5,606 nucleotides of DNA from Pseudolabrys sp. Lineage in GTDB: Bacteria > Pseudomonadota > Alphaproteobacteria > Rhizobiales > Xanthobacteraceae. The DNA lies in NCBI GenBank assembly GCA_019246455.1, contig JAFAQJ010000167.1, positions 1 through 5,606 on the forward strand, in the 5' to 3' direction. Shown here in pieces: positions 1 through 5,606 of the stretch. The notes beneath the pieces are model-generated. The model ran no database searches. It was not told the origin of the DNA and saw nothing but the letters and a program-made list of their open reading frames with translations. Position 1 is the stretch's first letter. Every line of letters begins with the position of its first letter. The translations under genes and the position numbers were made by a program.

Positions 1-272
1 GCGCCGGTGATCCATTGCCCGATATAGGGGACCAGAAAGTAAAACCAGAAGATGACCAGAACGAGCGGCATCGAGCGGATCAGGTCGACGTAAAAGCCGG
101 CCGGGAAGGCGAGCGGCGTCTTGCCGGAAAGCCGCATCAAGGCGAGCAAGGTGCCGATCACAATGCCGCCGGCCGTCGCCATCAGCGTCAGCATGATGGT
201 GAAGCGCATGCCGTCGAAGAACAAGTATGGCAGCGAGCGAACGATGACGCCCCAATCGATATTGGCGAACAT
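1..272 (-). CDS. gltK: Glutamate/aspartate ABC transporter permease GltK (N-terminal part, cut by window edge)
   Basis: Inner-membrane permease of an acidic amino acid ABC importer, expected to pair with GltJ to form the channel. The first 90 codons are visible, from the ATG at 272-270; the rest lies beyond the left edge. The protein opens MFANIDWGVIVRSLPYL, followed by a hydrophobic segment at about residues 23-46 and another at about 68-85 (containing IRSMPLVLVIFWFYFLVP). This closely resembles the start of E. coli GltK, including the 'SLPYL' opening and the 'RSIPLV...WFY' region. The EAA loop that contacts the ATPase is outside the window. The start lies one base after the gltJ stop (TGA-G-ATG), so translation is probably coupled. 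A GGGG at 283-280 sits seven bases upstream as a modest ribosome binding site. The family is certain; exact substrate specificity is inferred from the neighbouring GltI. Confidence 0.92.
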   Translation of the reverse strand, partial: MFANIDWGVIVRSLPYLFFDGMRFTIMLTLMATAGGIVIGTLLALMRLSGKTPLAFPAGFYVDLIRSMPLVLVIFWFYFLVPYIGQWITG

Positions 273-273
273 C

Positions 274-1029
274 TCAGTGCCCCGCCGCCGGCATGTTTCT
301 GACGCGTCCGATGAAGCCCGGCACGGCGAGGCGCCCCTCGAGCCACCTCATACCATTCACGACAACGATGTTGATGACGATGTAAATCAACGTCGCGCCG
401 GTAAAGGCTTCGAACACCTGAAACGAGAATTCCTGCATCGAGCGCGCCGCCGCTGTGAGTTCAATCAAGCCGATGGTGAGCGCGACCGAGGAGTTCTTGA
501 TGATGTTGAGAAATTCCGACGACAACGGAGGCAGGATGATGCGGAACGCCATTGGCAACAGAACGTAGCGGTAGACTTGCGGCAGTGTCAGGCCCATCGC
601 GAGGCCCGCCATGCGTTGCCCCGAGCGCAGACTTAGGATGCCGGCCTTCACCTGCTCGGCGACGCGCGCCGAGGTGTAGAGGCCAAGGCAGACGACAGCG
701 TTGTAGAACGATGCGTTATTGAGTTGCTTGAGCCAGTCGCCGATCGCGCCCGGCATCAGTTCCGGCAGCACGAAGTACCACAGGAACATCTGCACCAGCA
801 GCGGAATGTTGCGAAACAGCTCGACATAGGCGTTGCCGAGGTGGACCAGCCAGAGTAGCGGCGCGGTGCGCAGCACGCCGACGATCGAGCCCATTGCGAG
901 GGCTATCACCCAGGCAGACAACGCGGTGGCGAGCGTCCAGCCCGCACCGAATATCAGGAGCTGCCAATACGCGTAGATGCCGTCAGGCGACTTCTCGAGG
1001 AAGATGTGCCAATTCCAGTGATAGCTCAT
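274..1029 (-). CDS. gltJ: Glutamate/aspartate ABC transporter permease GltJ
   Basis: Inner-membrane permease of 251 residues, about the size of E. coli GltJ (246). It belongs to the HisM/GlnP family of polar amino acid permeases. It begins MSYHWNWHIF, very like the E. coli 'DWNWGIF' start. Hydrophobic segments are visible at about residues 22-52, 62-90, 108-122, 155-175 (partly amphipathic) and 205-226. The stretch YVELFRNIPLLVQ (68-80) is a family hallmark. The cytoplasmic EAA loop that docks on the ATPase is at about 125-160, with the conserved SGQ (136-138), AMGLTLPQ (144-151) and LLP (157-159). The ATG at 1029 is supported by AGGA at 1041-1038, eight bases upstream. The gene follows gltI after 76 bp and runs into gltK with a one-base gap. 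By analogy with E. coli the complex imports glutamate and aspartate at the expense of ATP; the exact substrate range here is inferred. Confidence 0.95.
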   Translation of the reverse strand: MSYHWNWHIFLEKSPDGIYAYWQLLIFGAGWTLATALSAWVIALAMGSIVGVLRTAPLLWLVHLGNAYVELFRNIPLLVQMFLWYFVLPELMPGAIGDWLKQLNNASFYNAVVCLGLYTSARVAEQVKAGILSLRSGQRMAGLAMGLTLPQVYRYVLLPMAFRIILPPLSSEFLNIIKNSSVALTIGLIELTAAARSMQEFSFQVFEAFTGATLIYIVINIVVVNGMRWLEGRLAVPGFIGRVRNMPAAGH

Positions 1030-1065
1030 GCGCTTAGTCCTGCATGCCCCTTGCCAAACGCAATT

Positions 1066-1093
1066 GCGGCGCGGCTTTTGGGGGCCGCGCCGC
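1066..1093 (-). promoter_or_regulatory. GC-rich stem-loop in the gltI-gltJ intergenic gap
   Basis: GCGGCGCGGC at 1066-1075 and GCCGCGCCGC at 1084-1093 are perfect inverted repeats of 10 bp around an 8-base loop. The hairpin lies after the gltI stop codon (1108-1106) and before the gltJ start (1029). On the minus-strand transcript the stem is followed by AATTGCG, not a U-run, so it is not a standard intrinsic terminator. Hairpins at this position in binding-protein operons often protect the 3' end of the binding-protein mRNA and lower permease output. That role is inferred here. A second palindrome, CGCAATTGCG at 1059-1068, overlaps its downstream edge. Confidence 0.7.
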
Positions 1094-1105
1094 TCTTGAT
1101 TGCGC

Positions 1106-2008
1106 TTACTGGTAGTCTTTCGGGTCGCCGCTGTCGGTGGGCTTGGCGACGACCTTCTTGAAGCTGTCGCCCATCGGCAGGTTGAGGCTCACGCCCTTCG
1201 GCGGGATCGGCTTCATGAACCACTTGTCATAGATATTATTGATCTCGCCGCTCTTGTAGATGTCAATCATGGTCGTATCGACGACTTTCTTGAAGTCGGG
1301 ATCGTCCTTGCGCAGCATGATGCCGTACGGCTCGACTGAGAACGCTTCGGCCGAAATCTCGAAGTCCTTCGGCTCCTTCGAATTGGCGACGAGGCTGTAG
1401 AGAATGATGTCATCCATCACGAAGGCGGCGGCGCGGCCGGTCTCGACCATGAGGAATCCTTCGGCGTGATCCTTGCCCGGGATGATCGTGAGGCCAAGGT
1501 TCTTTTCGGTGTTGAACTCGGTGATCTGCTTGATGTTAGTGGTGCCCGAGGTCGAGACAACAGTCTTGCCCTTGAGGTCTTCAAGCTTCTTGATGTTCGC
1601 CGACTTCTTCGACACGAAGCGGTTAGCTGTCACGAAGTGCGTAATCGTGAACGCCACCTGCTTCTGGCGGTCGAGGTTATTGGTGGTCGAGCCGCATTCG
1701 AGGTCGACCGTGCCGTTGGCGATCAGCGGGATACGAGTCGCCGAGGTGACAGGCTGGAGCTTGACCTCGATCTTGTCGTTCTTGAGTTCCTTCTTCACCG
1801 CATCGACGATCTTCATGCAGAGGTCCATGGCGTAGCCGACCACCTGCTGCTTGTCGTCGTAATAGGAGAACGGCGACGAGGATTCTCGATGGCCGATCGT
1901 GATGACGCCGGTGTCCTTGATCTTCTTGAGCGTGCTGTCTTGCGCGCCCGCGGCGCCCGTAAACAGCGCCGTGGCCGCAATCGTCGTGATCATAAGTTTG
2001 AAACGCAT
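1106..2008 (-). CDS. gltI: Periplasmic glutamate/aspartate-binding protein GltI
   Basis: Extracellular solute-binding protein family 3 (SBP_bac_3), 300 residues, which captures acidic amino acids in the periplasm and hands them to GltJ-GltK. The chosen ATG at 2008 gives a classic signal peptide: a basic start MRFK, a hydrophobic core, and an AGA-QD cleavage site after residue 22. A longer in-frame start at 2113 would put 35 unconvincing residues before this signal and is rejected. Segments shared with E. coli GltI include the RESSSPFSYYD block (41-51), VVGYAMD (56-62), RIPL (92-95), ECGSTTNN (104-111, followed by RQKQ), TSGTT (153-157), GKDH (178-181), FVMDD (196-200), MLRKDDP (231-237) and KWF...PIPPK (262-271). 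Arg92, the STTNN segment and the TSGTT segment are probably in the ligand pocket, by analogy with the E. coli/Shigella protein. The ribosome binding site is a G-run (GGGGG) at 2018-2014, five bases upstream. It is the first glt gene and follows phaC after 123 bp. Confidence 0.95.
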   Translation of the reverse strand: MRFKLMITTIAATALFTGAAGAQDSTLKKIKDTGVITIGHRESSSPFSYYDDKQQVVGYAMDLCMKIVDAVKKELKNDKIEVKLQPVTSATRIPLIANGTVDLECGSTTNNLDRQKQVAFTITHFVTANRFVSKKSANIKKLEDLKGKTVVSTSGTTNIKQITEFNTEKNLGLTIIPGKDHAEGFLMVETGRAAAFVMDDIILYSLVANSKEPKDFEISAEAFSVEPYGIMLRKDDPDFKKVVDTTMIDIYKSGEINNIYDKWFMKPIPPKGVSLNLPMGDSFKKVVAKPTDSGDPKDYQ

Positions 2009-2131
2009 CGAAACCCCCGTGAAAACCACACTTTGTTGAGCCAGCGTGATGGCGCCAGTCGTGCAGGATGTTTGTCTTGCGCCGACCTTACAAGTCCGGC
2101 GGAAAAACCCCAATAGGCCGAAGGGCGGTGC
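2009..2131 (-). other. phaC-gltI intergenic region with hairpin
   Basis: This 123-bp gap lies between the phaC stop and the gltI start. It must hold either the gltI promoter or a read-through leader. In transcript order it has a GGGG-TTTTT run (2113-2104) without a good preceding stem, so a phaC terminator is not convincing. Next comes an imperfect hairpin at 2080-2101 (six outer pairs including one wobble, one mismatch, two inner pairs, a four-base loop), then the 8-bp palindrome TGGCGCCA at 2050-2057. I see no clear sigma-70 -35/-10 pair and no sigma-54 GG-N10-GC element. The palindrome could be part of an operator, but nothing supports a specific regulator. Confidence 0.4.
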
Positions 2132-3943
2132 TTAGTCGCGCACCTTGACGTAGGAGCCGGGGGCGTCCTCGATCGGCTTGAATTTGCCGCCGCCGATGTC
2201 GCGGGCCGGTACAGTCGTTGGATCGAGCGCCTTGAGCCAATTGAGCCAATCCGGCCACCAAGATCCCGCATGCTGCTGCGCCTTTCCGATCCAGGCGTTG
2301 AGATCGCCATTCGGAGCGCTATTGGCCGTCCAGTATTGGTATTTCTGCTTGGCCGGGGAATTGATGACGCCGGCGATGTGGCCAGACCCAGCCATCACGA
2401 ATTTCACGGGGCCGCCGAAATATTTTGAGCCTTCCAGCACGGATTTGGCGGGCGCGATGTGATCCTCGCGCGTCGCGAGGTTGTAGATCGGGATCGTCAC
2501 CTTGCCGAGGTCGAGCGTGACGCCGTTGATCTCCATCTCGCCCTTTGTGAGCTTGTTATCGAGATAGCAGTTGCGCAGATAGAACGAATGGTTCGCGGCC
2601 GGCATGCGCGTCGCGTCGGAATTCCAGTACAGGATGTCGAACGGGAAGGGCTTCTTGCCGCGCAGGTAGTTGTTGACGACATAGGGCCAGATCAGGTCGT
2701 TCGAGCGCAGCATGTTGAACGCCGTCGCCATGCGCGAGGCTTCGAGGTAGCCCTGTTCCTTCATGTGATCTTCGAGCGCTTTGATGCGCTCCTCGTCGAC
2801 GAACACCAGAAGATCGCCGGCATATTTGAAATCGACCTGTGCCGCGAACATGGTGGCTGACATCGCCCGGTCGTCTTGTTTGGCGGCAAGATAAGCGAGC
2901 GTGATCGCGAGCAACGTTCCGCCGACGCAATAACCGATCGTATGAATTTTGCGCTCGCCGGTGATTTGTTCGATGACGTCGAGCGCGGCGAGCGGACCTT
3001 CGATCATGTATTCCGAAAAACCTTTCGTCGCCTGACGAGCGTCAGGATTGACCCAGGAGATCACAAAGACGGTGATGCCTTGATCGACGCACCATTTGAT
3101 GAAGGACTTTTCCGGTGTCAGATCGAGGATGTAGAACTTATTGATCCATGGCGGCACGATCAGTAGCGGCGTTTTAAGAACGTCCTTGGTGGTCGCTTCG
3201 TATTGAATGAGCTGCATCAGATCGTTCTGGAAGATCACCTTGCCGGGCGTCAGCGCCAGATTCTTGCCAACCGAAAACATCTTCGGATCGGTTTGGCGGA
3301 TCTTCAGGTTGCCGTGGCCCGCCTTGATGTCTTCGGTGAGCATATGCATGCCGCGAACGAGATTCTCGGCATTGGTCGATAAGGTCTCGCGCAGCAATTC
3401 CGGATTGGTCAGAACGAAATTCGACGGCGCAATCGCATTGGCGATTTGCTTGACGTAGAACTCGGCCTTCTGCCGCGTGTGATTATCGACCTCGGCGTCC
3501 TTGACGAGCTTGACCGCCCATTGCGCGGTGAGGAGATAGGCCTGCTTGAGGAAATCGAAGAACTGGTTCGAGGACCATTCGGGATCGGCGAAGCGCTTGT
3601 CATTTGGCTCGGGCGTGGCGACCGGCTCGGTTGTCTCGCCGGCCATGCGTTTGACGGTCGAGGCCCACAGATCGAGATAGGCGCGGCCGAGATTCGCCTG
3701 AAGTTCGACAGCGCGTTGCGGATCAGACATCCAGTATTCGGCGACATGGCCGATCGTTTTGACGACGTCGGTCACGTCTTCGGCGATGCTGGATTTGATC
3801 GCGCCTTCCTCGCGCGGTTTCATATAGGCGGCGAGCGCCTTGCCGCTTTCCTCCACGAGTCGCGCGATATTGGCGGCGAACGTCTCGACGTCGGCAGCGG
3901 TGAGCTTGGCGGGCTCGCTGGTGGTTGGCTTGTCCATACGCAT
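2132..3943 (-). CDS. phaC: Class I poly(R)-hydroxyalkanoate synthase PhaC
   Basis: Polymerises (R)-3-hydroxyacyl-CoA, mainly 3-hydroxybutyryl-CoA in class I enzymes, into polyhydroxyalkanoate on granules, releasing CoA. The 603-residue protein compares with 589 in Cupriavidus necator. It has a variable helical N-terminus (about 1-110), a PhaC N-terminal domain (about 115-290) and an alpha/beta-hydrolase core (about 255-575). The modified lipase box GYCVGG carries the catalytic Cys339. Asp494 (in REDHIAP) and His522 (in SGHIAG) complete the triad. The Asp-His spacing of 28 residues matches C. necator (Asp480, His508). The class I stretch [21 protein letters not shown] (438-458) is present. The ATG at 3943 is preferred because GGGGA at 3959-3955 lies 11 bases upstream; the Met codon at 3937 is the alternative. 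No phaA, phaB, phaP or phaR is visible nearby. The gene diverges from the lipoprotein gene across a 204-bp promoter region. Confidence 0.97.
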   Translation of the reverse strand: MRMDKPTTSEPAKLTAADVETFAANIARLVEESGKALAAYMKPREEGAIKSSIAEDVTDVVKTIGHVAEYWMSDPQRAVELQANLGRAYLDLWASTVKRMAGETTEPVATPEPNDKRFADPEWSSNQFFDFLKQAYLLTAQWAVKLVKDAEVDNHTRQKAEFYVKQIANAIAPSNFVLTNPELLRETLSTNAENLVRGMHMLTEDIKAGHGNLKIRQTDPKMFSVGKNLALTPGKVIFQNDLMQLIQYEATTKDVLKTPLLIVPPWINKFYILDLTPEKSFIKWCVDQGITVFVISWVNPDARQATKGFSEYMIEGPLAALDVIEQITGERKIHTIGYCVGGTLLAITLAYLAAKQDDRAMSATMFAAQVDFKYAGDLLVFVDEERIKALEDHMKEQGYLEASRMATAFNMLRSNDLIWPYVVNNYLRGKKPFPFDILYWNSDATRMPAANHSFYLRNCYLDNKLTKGEMEINGVTLDLGKVTIPIYNLATREDHIAPAKSVLEGSKYFGGPVKFVMAGSGHIAGVINSPAKQKYQYWTANSAPNGDLNAWIGKAQQHAGSWWPDWLNWLKALDPTTVPARDIGGGKFKPIEDAPGSYVKVRD

Positions 3944-3961
3944 CTTTAACGCGGTCCCCGC

Positions 3962-4006
3962 CTGACTTGCCGCATCCCGACGTGCCGCATTCTGACTTGG
4001 CGCGCA
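3962..4006. repeat. Three imperfect 15-bp tandem repeats upstream of phaC
   Basis: Three adjacent units with a constant 15-bp period: CTGACTTGCCGCATC (3962-3976), CCGACGTGCCGCATT (3977-3991) and CTGACTTGGCGCGCA (3992-4006). Units 1 and 2 share 12 of 15 bases; units 1 and 3 share 11 of 15. They end 18 bp before the phaC start codon, between it and a possible -10 (4011-4006). Their position suggests operator sites or a leader element for phaC. TGC-rich sites are known targets of the PHA regulator PhaR in Paracoccus, but that link here is only a guess. Confidence 0.55.
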
Positions 4007-4011
4007 TTGTA
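4006..4011 (-). promoter_or_regulatory. phaC: Possible -10 element for phaC
   Basis: The minus strand reads TACAAT at 4011-4006, one mismatch from TATAAT, placed so that transcription would begin near 3999, about 55 bases before the phaC ATG. No good -35 is seen at 16-18 bp; the 17-bp position reads GCAGGC. If the site is real, it would need an activator or belong to another sigma factor, and the 15-bp repeats would lie at and just after the transcription start. Confidence 0.25.
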
Positions 4012-4074
4012 GGAAACGTGCAAGCGACGCCTGCCTTTAGCGTTACGCCCGCCGACTTCCTTGCTTCCGACATA

Positions 4075-4103
4075 TTAGAGCGATAGCCGGAATATGATAT
4101 AAT
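4075..4103 (+). promoter_or_regulatory. Sigma-70-type promoter for the lipoprotein/aminotransferase genes
   Basis: A perfect TATAAT at 4098-4103 lies 17 bp after TTAGAG (4075-4080), a weak -35 matching three of six bases of TTGACA. The surrounding block (about 4071-4110) is strikingly A+T-rich for this window. Transcription would start near 4110, giving a leader of about 38 bases to the ATG at 4148. The leader contains a small inverted repeat, TTCGC (4123-4127) and GCGAA (4136-4140). The downstream aminotransferase probably uses the same promoter. Confidence 0.55.
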
Positions 4104-4147
4104 TCATTGAGTTTGCATGGGATTCGCGCTGTCCAGCGAACCTTAGA

Positions 4148-4558
4148 ATGCGGCGCAAAATAAAGCCTCGATATTTCGGCGGCGTGACAACCATTGCCGT
4201 TGCGTCGATCGTGCCGTTTTTGGCCGGCTGTGGGCCGGCGATCGACCGCGTGCCGACGGAATTAGGCGGCCTTCCACCCGATGCGCCCAGAAGGACCGCT
4301 CCGCTGCCCAATTATCCTGCGGTCCATGATGTCCCCGCGCCGCGAACTGGCTCGGCCACGCCCTTAACCGACGCGGATCAGCTCAAACTCGAAAAGGAGC
4401 TGGCGGCCGCCCGCCGCCGCCAGACCGGGCTTCAAGACCCGACAGTCCAACAGCGCGGCACGGCCGCGAATGCCGACTCGGCTGCCGCGATGGAAAAGGC
4501 CAAAGAAGCAGCAAAAGCAGCGGCAAAAAAGAAACCAAGCCCGCCAAACGACCAGTGA
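4148..4558 (+). CDS. Small lipoprotein of unknown function
   Basis: I do not recognise a named family. The 136-residue product has a basic start (MRRKIKPRYF), a hydrophobic stretch at about 11-26 and a lipobox FLAGC with the lipidated cysteine at position 28. This marks a signal peptidase II substrate. The residues after Cys are Gly-Pro, not Asp, so outer-membrane sorting is plausible. The mature part is low in hydrophobic residues: a proline-rich segment (about 36-70, with LGGLPPDAP and NYPAVHDVPAPR), a charged helix (about 73-95, LTDADQLKLEKELAAARRRQ) and an Ala/Lys-rich tail (about 110-136). It has no visible catalytic motif and is likely to be a periplasmic, partly disordered tether or accessory protein. 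The start lacks a strong Shine-Dalgarno sequence but sits right before the signal peptide. The gene precedes the aminotransferase by 86 bp, probably in one transcript. Confidence 0.85.
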   Translation: MRRKIKPRYFGGVTTIAVASIVPFLAGCGPAIDRVPTELGGLPPDAPRRTAPLPNYPAVHDVPAPRTGSATPLTDADQLKLEKELAAARRRQTGLQDPTVQQRGTAANADSAAAMEKAKEAAKAAAKKKPSPPNDQ

Positions 4559-4562
4559 GGGC

Positions 4563-4640
4563 ATGGATTGGGGCGCCGCCCGTGATAGAAAGCGCCCGCG
4601 TAAAGCAGGGGGAATGGCCGAGAGGGCCGACCAGGACTGA
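4563..4640 (+). CDS. Possible 25-codon small reading frame before the aminotransferase
   Basis: An ATG at 4563 opens a 25-residue frame (MDWGAARDRKRPRKAGG followed by MAERADQD) that ends in TGA at 4638-4640, four bases before the aminotransferase ATG at 4645. The start lies four bases after the lipoprotein stop, with GTGAGG overlapping that stop as a poor ribosome site only a few bases away. A hairpin GGGCGC/GCGCCC (4571-4576 with 4592-4597) lies inside it. It could be a translated leader coupled to the aminotransferase, or chance. The peptide is very basic and matches nothing I know. Confidence 0.2.
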   Translation: MDWGAARDRKRPRKAGGMAERADQD

Positions 4641-4644
4641 GCCG

Positions 4645-5606
4645 ATGGAAGAGTTCTACCGCATCCGACGTTTGCCGCCTTACGTGTTCGAAGAAGTGAA
4701 CCGGGCCAAGGCGCGCGCACGCAATGCCGGAGCAGACATCATCGACCTCGGTATGGGCAACCCCGACCTGCCGGCGCCGCAGCATGTCATCGATAAACTT
4801 AAGGATACGCTCGGCAAGCCGCGGACAGATCGCTATTCAGCTTCGCGCGGGATCGTTGGATTGCGGCGTGCGCAGGCTGCCTATTATGAGCGGCGTTTCG
4901 GCGTAAAGCTCAATCCCGATACCCAAGTTGTTGCGACGCTCGGCTCGAAAGAGGGTTTCGCCAACGTGGCGCAGGCGATCACCGCGCCGGGCGACATCGT
5001 TTTGGTGCCGAACCCAAGCTATCCGATCCACGCTTTTGGTTTTCTGATGGCCGGCGGTGCGATCCGCTCGGTGCCATCCGAACCGACCCCGAATTTCTTC
5101 AAGACGCTCGAGCGCGCGATCGTTCATTCGATCCCGAAGCCGATCGCCGTGGTCGTGTGCTATCCGGCAAACCCCACGGCCTATGTCGCAAGTCTGGACT
5201 TCTACAAGGACCTCGTCGCCTTCGCGAAGAAGCACGGCATCCTCGTGCTGTCGGACCTCGCTTACTCCGAAGTCTATTTCGACAATAATCCGCCGCCTTC
5301 GCTGCTGCAGGTGCCGGGTGCGATCGACGTCGCGGTCGAGTTCACGTCGATGTCGAAGACGTATTCGATGGCCGGTTGGCGTATCGGTTTTGCGGTCGGC
5401 AATGAACGGATCATCGCGGCGCTGGCGCGCGTGAAGTCGTATCTCGATTACGGCGCGTTCACGCCGGTCCAGGTGGCGGCAACTGCCGCGATCAACGGCC
5501 CGGACGACTGCATTAAGGAGATGCGTGAGACTTATCGCAAACGCCGCGACGTGATGGTCGACAGCTTCGGGAAAGCGGGCTGGCACGTGCCACCACCCGC
5601 AGCGTC
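4645..5606 (+). CDS. alaC: AlaC-type PLP-dependent aminotransferase (C-terminus beyond window)
   Basis: Fold-type I, class I/II aminotransferase. The first 320 residues are visible and the end lies past the right edge; E. coli AlaC is about 410 residues. It most resembles AlaC (YfdZ), which makes alanine from pyruvate with glutamate as amino donor. Relatives are often labelled LL-diaminopimelate aminotransferase. Shared blocks are RRLPPYVFEEVN (8-19), MGNPD (37-41), YSASRGI (64-70), GSKEGF (100-105, PLP phosphate), NPSYPIH (123-129, Tyr126 stacking), ANPT (175-178, Asn176), SDLAYSE (203-209, Asp204 to the pyridine N), SMSKTYSMAGWRIGF (235-249, with Lys238 as the Schiff-base lysine) and YGAFTPVQVAA (269-279). 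AGGA at 4633-4636, eight bases upstream, supports the ATG at 4645. In related Hyphomicrobiales I recall a homoserine dehydrogenase gene following; that is not visible here. The AlaC family call is firm; the physiological substrate is inferred. Confidence 0.92.
   Translation, partial: MEEFYRIRRLPPYVFEEVNRAKARARNAGADIIDLGMGNPDLPAPQHVIDKLKDTLGKPRTDRYSASRGIVGLRRAQAAYYERRFGVKLNPDTQVVATLGSKEGFANVAQAITAPGDIVLVPNPSYPIHAFGFLMAGGAIRSVPSEPTPNFFKTLERAIVHSIPKPIAVVVCYPANPTAYVASLDFYKDLVAFAKKHGILVLSDLAYSEVYFDNNPPPSLLQVPGAIDVAVEFTSMSKTYSMAGWRIGFAVGNERIIAALARVKSYLDYGAFTPVQVAATAAINGPDDCIKEMRETYRKRRDVMVDSFGKAGWHVPPPAA

Noticed and set aside
2040..2070. A sigma-54 promoter for gltI around TGGCGCC
   Set aside because: The required GG-N10-GC spacing is not met; CT occurs where GC is needed.
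2009..2113. An in-frame upstream start for gltI at 2113 adding 35 residues
   Set aside because: The extension would bury a normal signal peptide that begins at 2008, and it has no resemblance to GltI family starts.
1466..2116. A 216-codon open frame on the plus strand opposite gltI
   Set aside because: Its composition is low-complexity, rich in Arg, Asp, Leu and Val, as expected for the complement of a G+C-rich gene, and gltI on the other strand is unmistakable.
2104..2130. An intrinsic terminator for phaC based on a GGGG-TTTTT run
   Set aside because: The preceding bases give only about three pairs around a long loop, too weak to call.
3446..3949. A 167-codon open frame on the plus strand opposite the phaC N-terminus
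   Set aside because: It is the complement of a well-supported PhaC and shows no recognisable motif or ribosome binding site of note.
4837..5586. A 249-codon open frame on the minus strand opposite the aminotransferase
   Set aside because: It is rich in Arg, Asp and His with no domain-like pattern, and lies wholly over a clearly recognised aminotransferase; such frames are common antisense shadows in G+C-rich DNA.

Overview
The window looks like ordinary chromosomal DNA of an alphaproteobacterium, most likely a Hyphomicrobiales member related to Bradyrhizobium, Rhodopseudomonas or Xanthobacteraceae. This rests on the G+C-rich sequence, the rhizobial style of the PhaC and AlaC-type proteins, and recalled protein families. 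No database search was possible, so the genus is left open. I see no phage, transposon, CRISPR or defence gene, no rRNA and no tRNA.

The left two thirds are on the minus strand. Read in the direction of transcription they are: phaC (class I polyhydroxyalkanoate synthase, 3943 to 2132), a 123-bp gap, gltI (periplasmic glutamate/aspartate-binding protein, 2008 to 1106), a 76-bp gap holding a perfect 10-bp GC hairpin, gltJ (permease, 1029 to 274), and gltK (second permease, from 272, cut by the left edge). The ATPase gltL would be expected beyond the left edge. GltI delivers acidic amino acids to a GltJ-GltK channel. PhaC polymerises (R)-3-hydroxyacyl-CoA into storage granules. The two functions meet only loosely, through carbon and nitrogen balance, and there is no proof that they share a transcript.

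The right third is on the plus strand. It holds a small lipoprotein of unknown function (4148 to 4558) and an AlaC-type aminotransferase (from 4645, cut by the right edge). They are 86 bp apart and probably co-transcribed from a promoter with a perfect TATAAT at 4098-4103.

The 204-bp divergent region between phaC and the lipoprotein gene (3944-4147) is the main regulatory space. It contains three imperfect 15-bp tandem repeats close to the phaC start, a possible -10 for phaC, and the plus-strand promoter. The features worth a second look are these repeats, the gltI-gltJ hairpin and a possible 25-codon reading frame just before the aminotransferase. I found no convincing new biological system; the six main genes are intact or cut only by the window edges.
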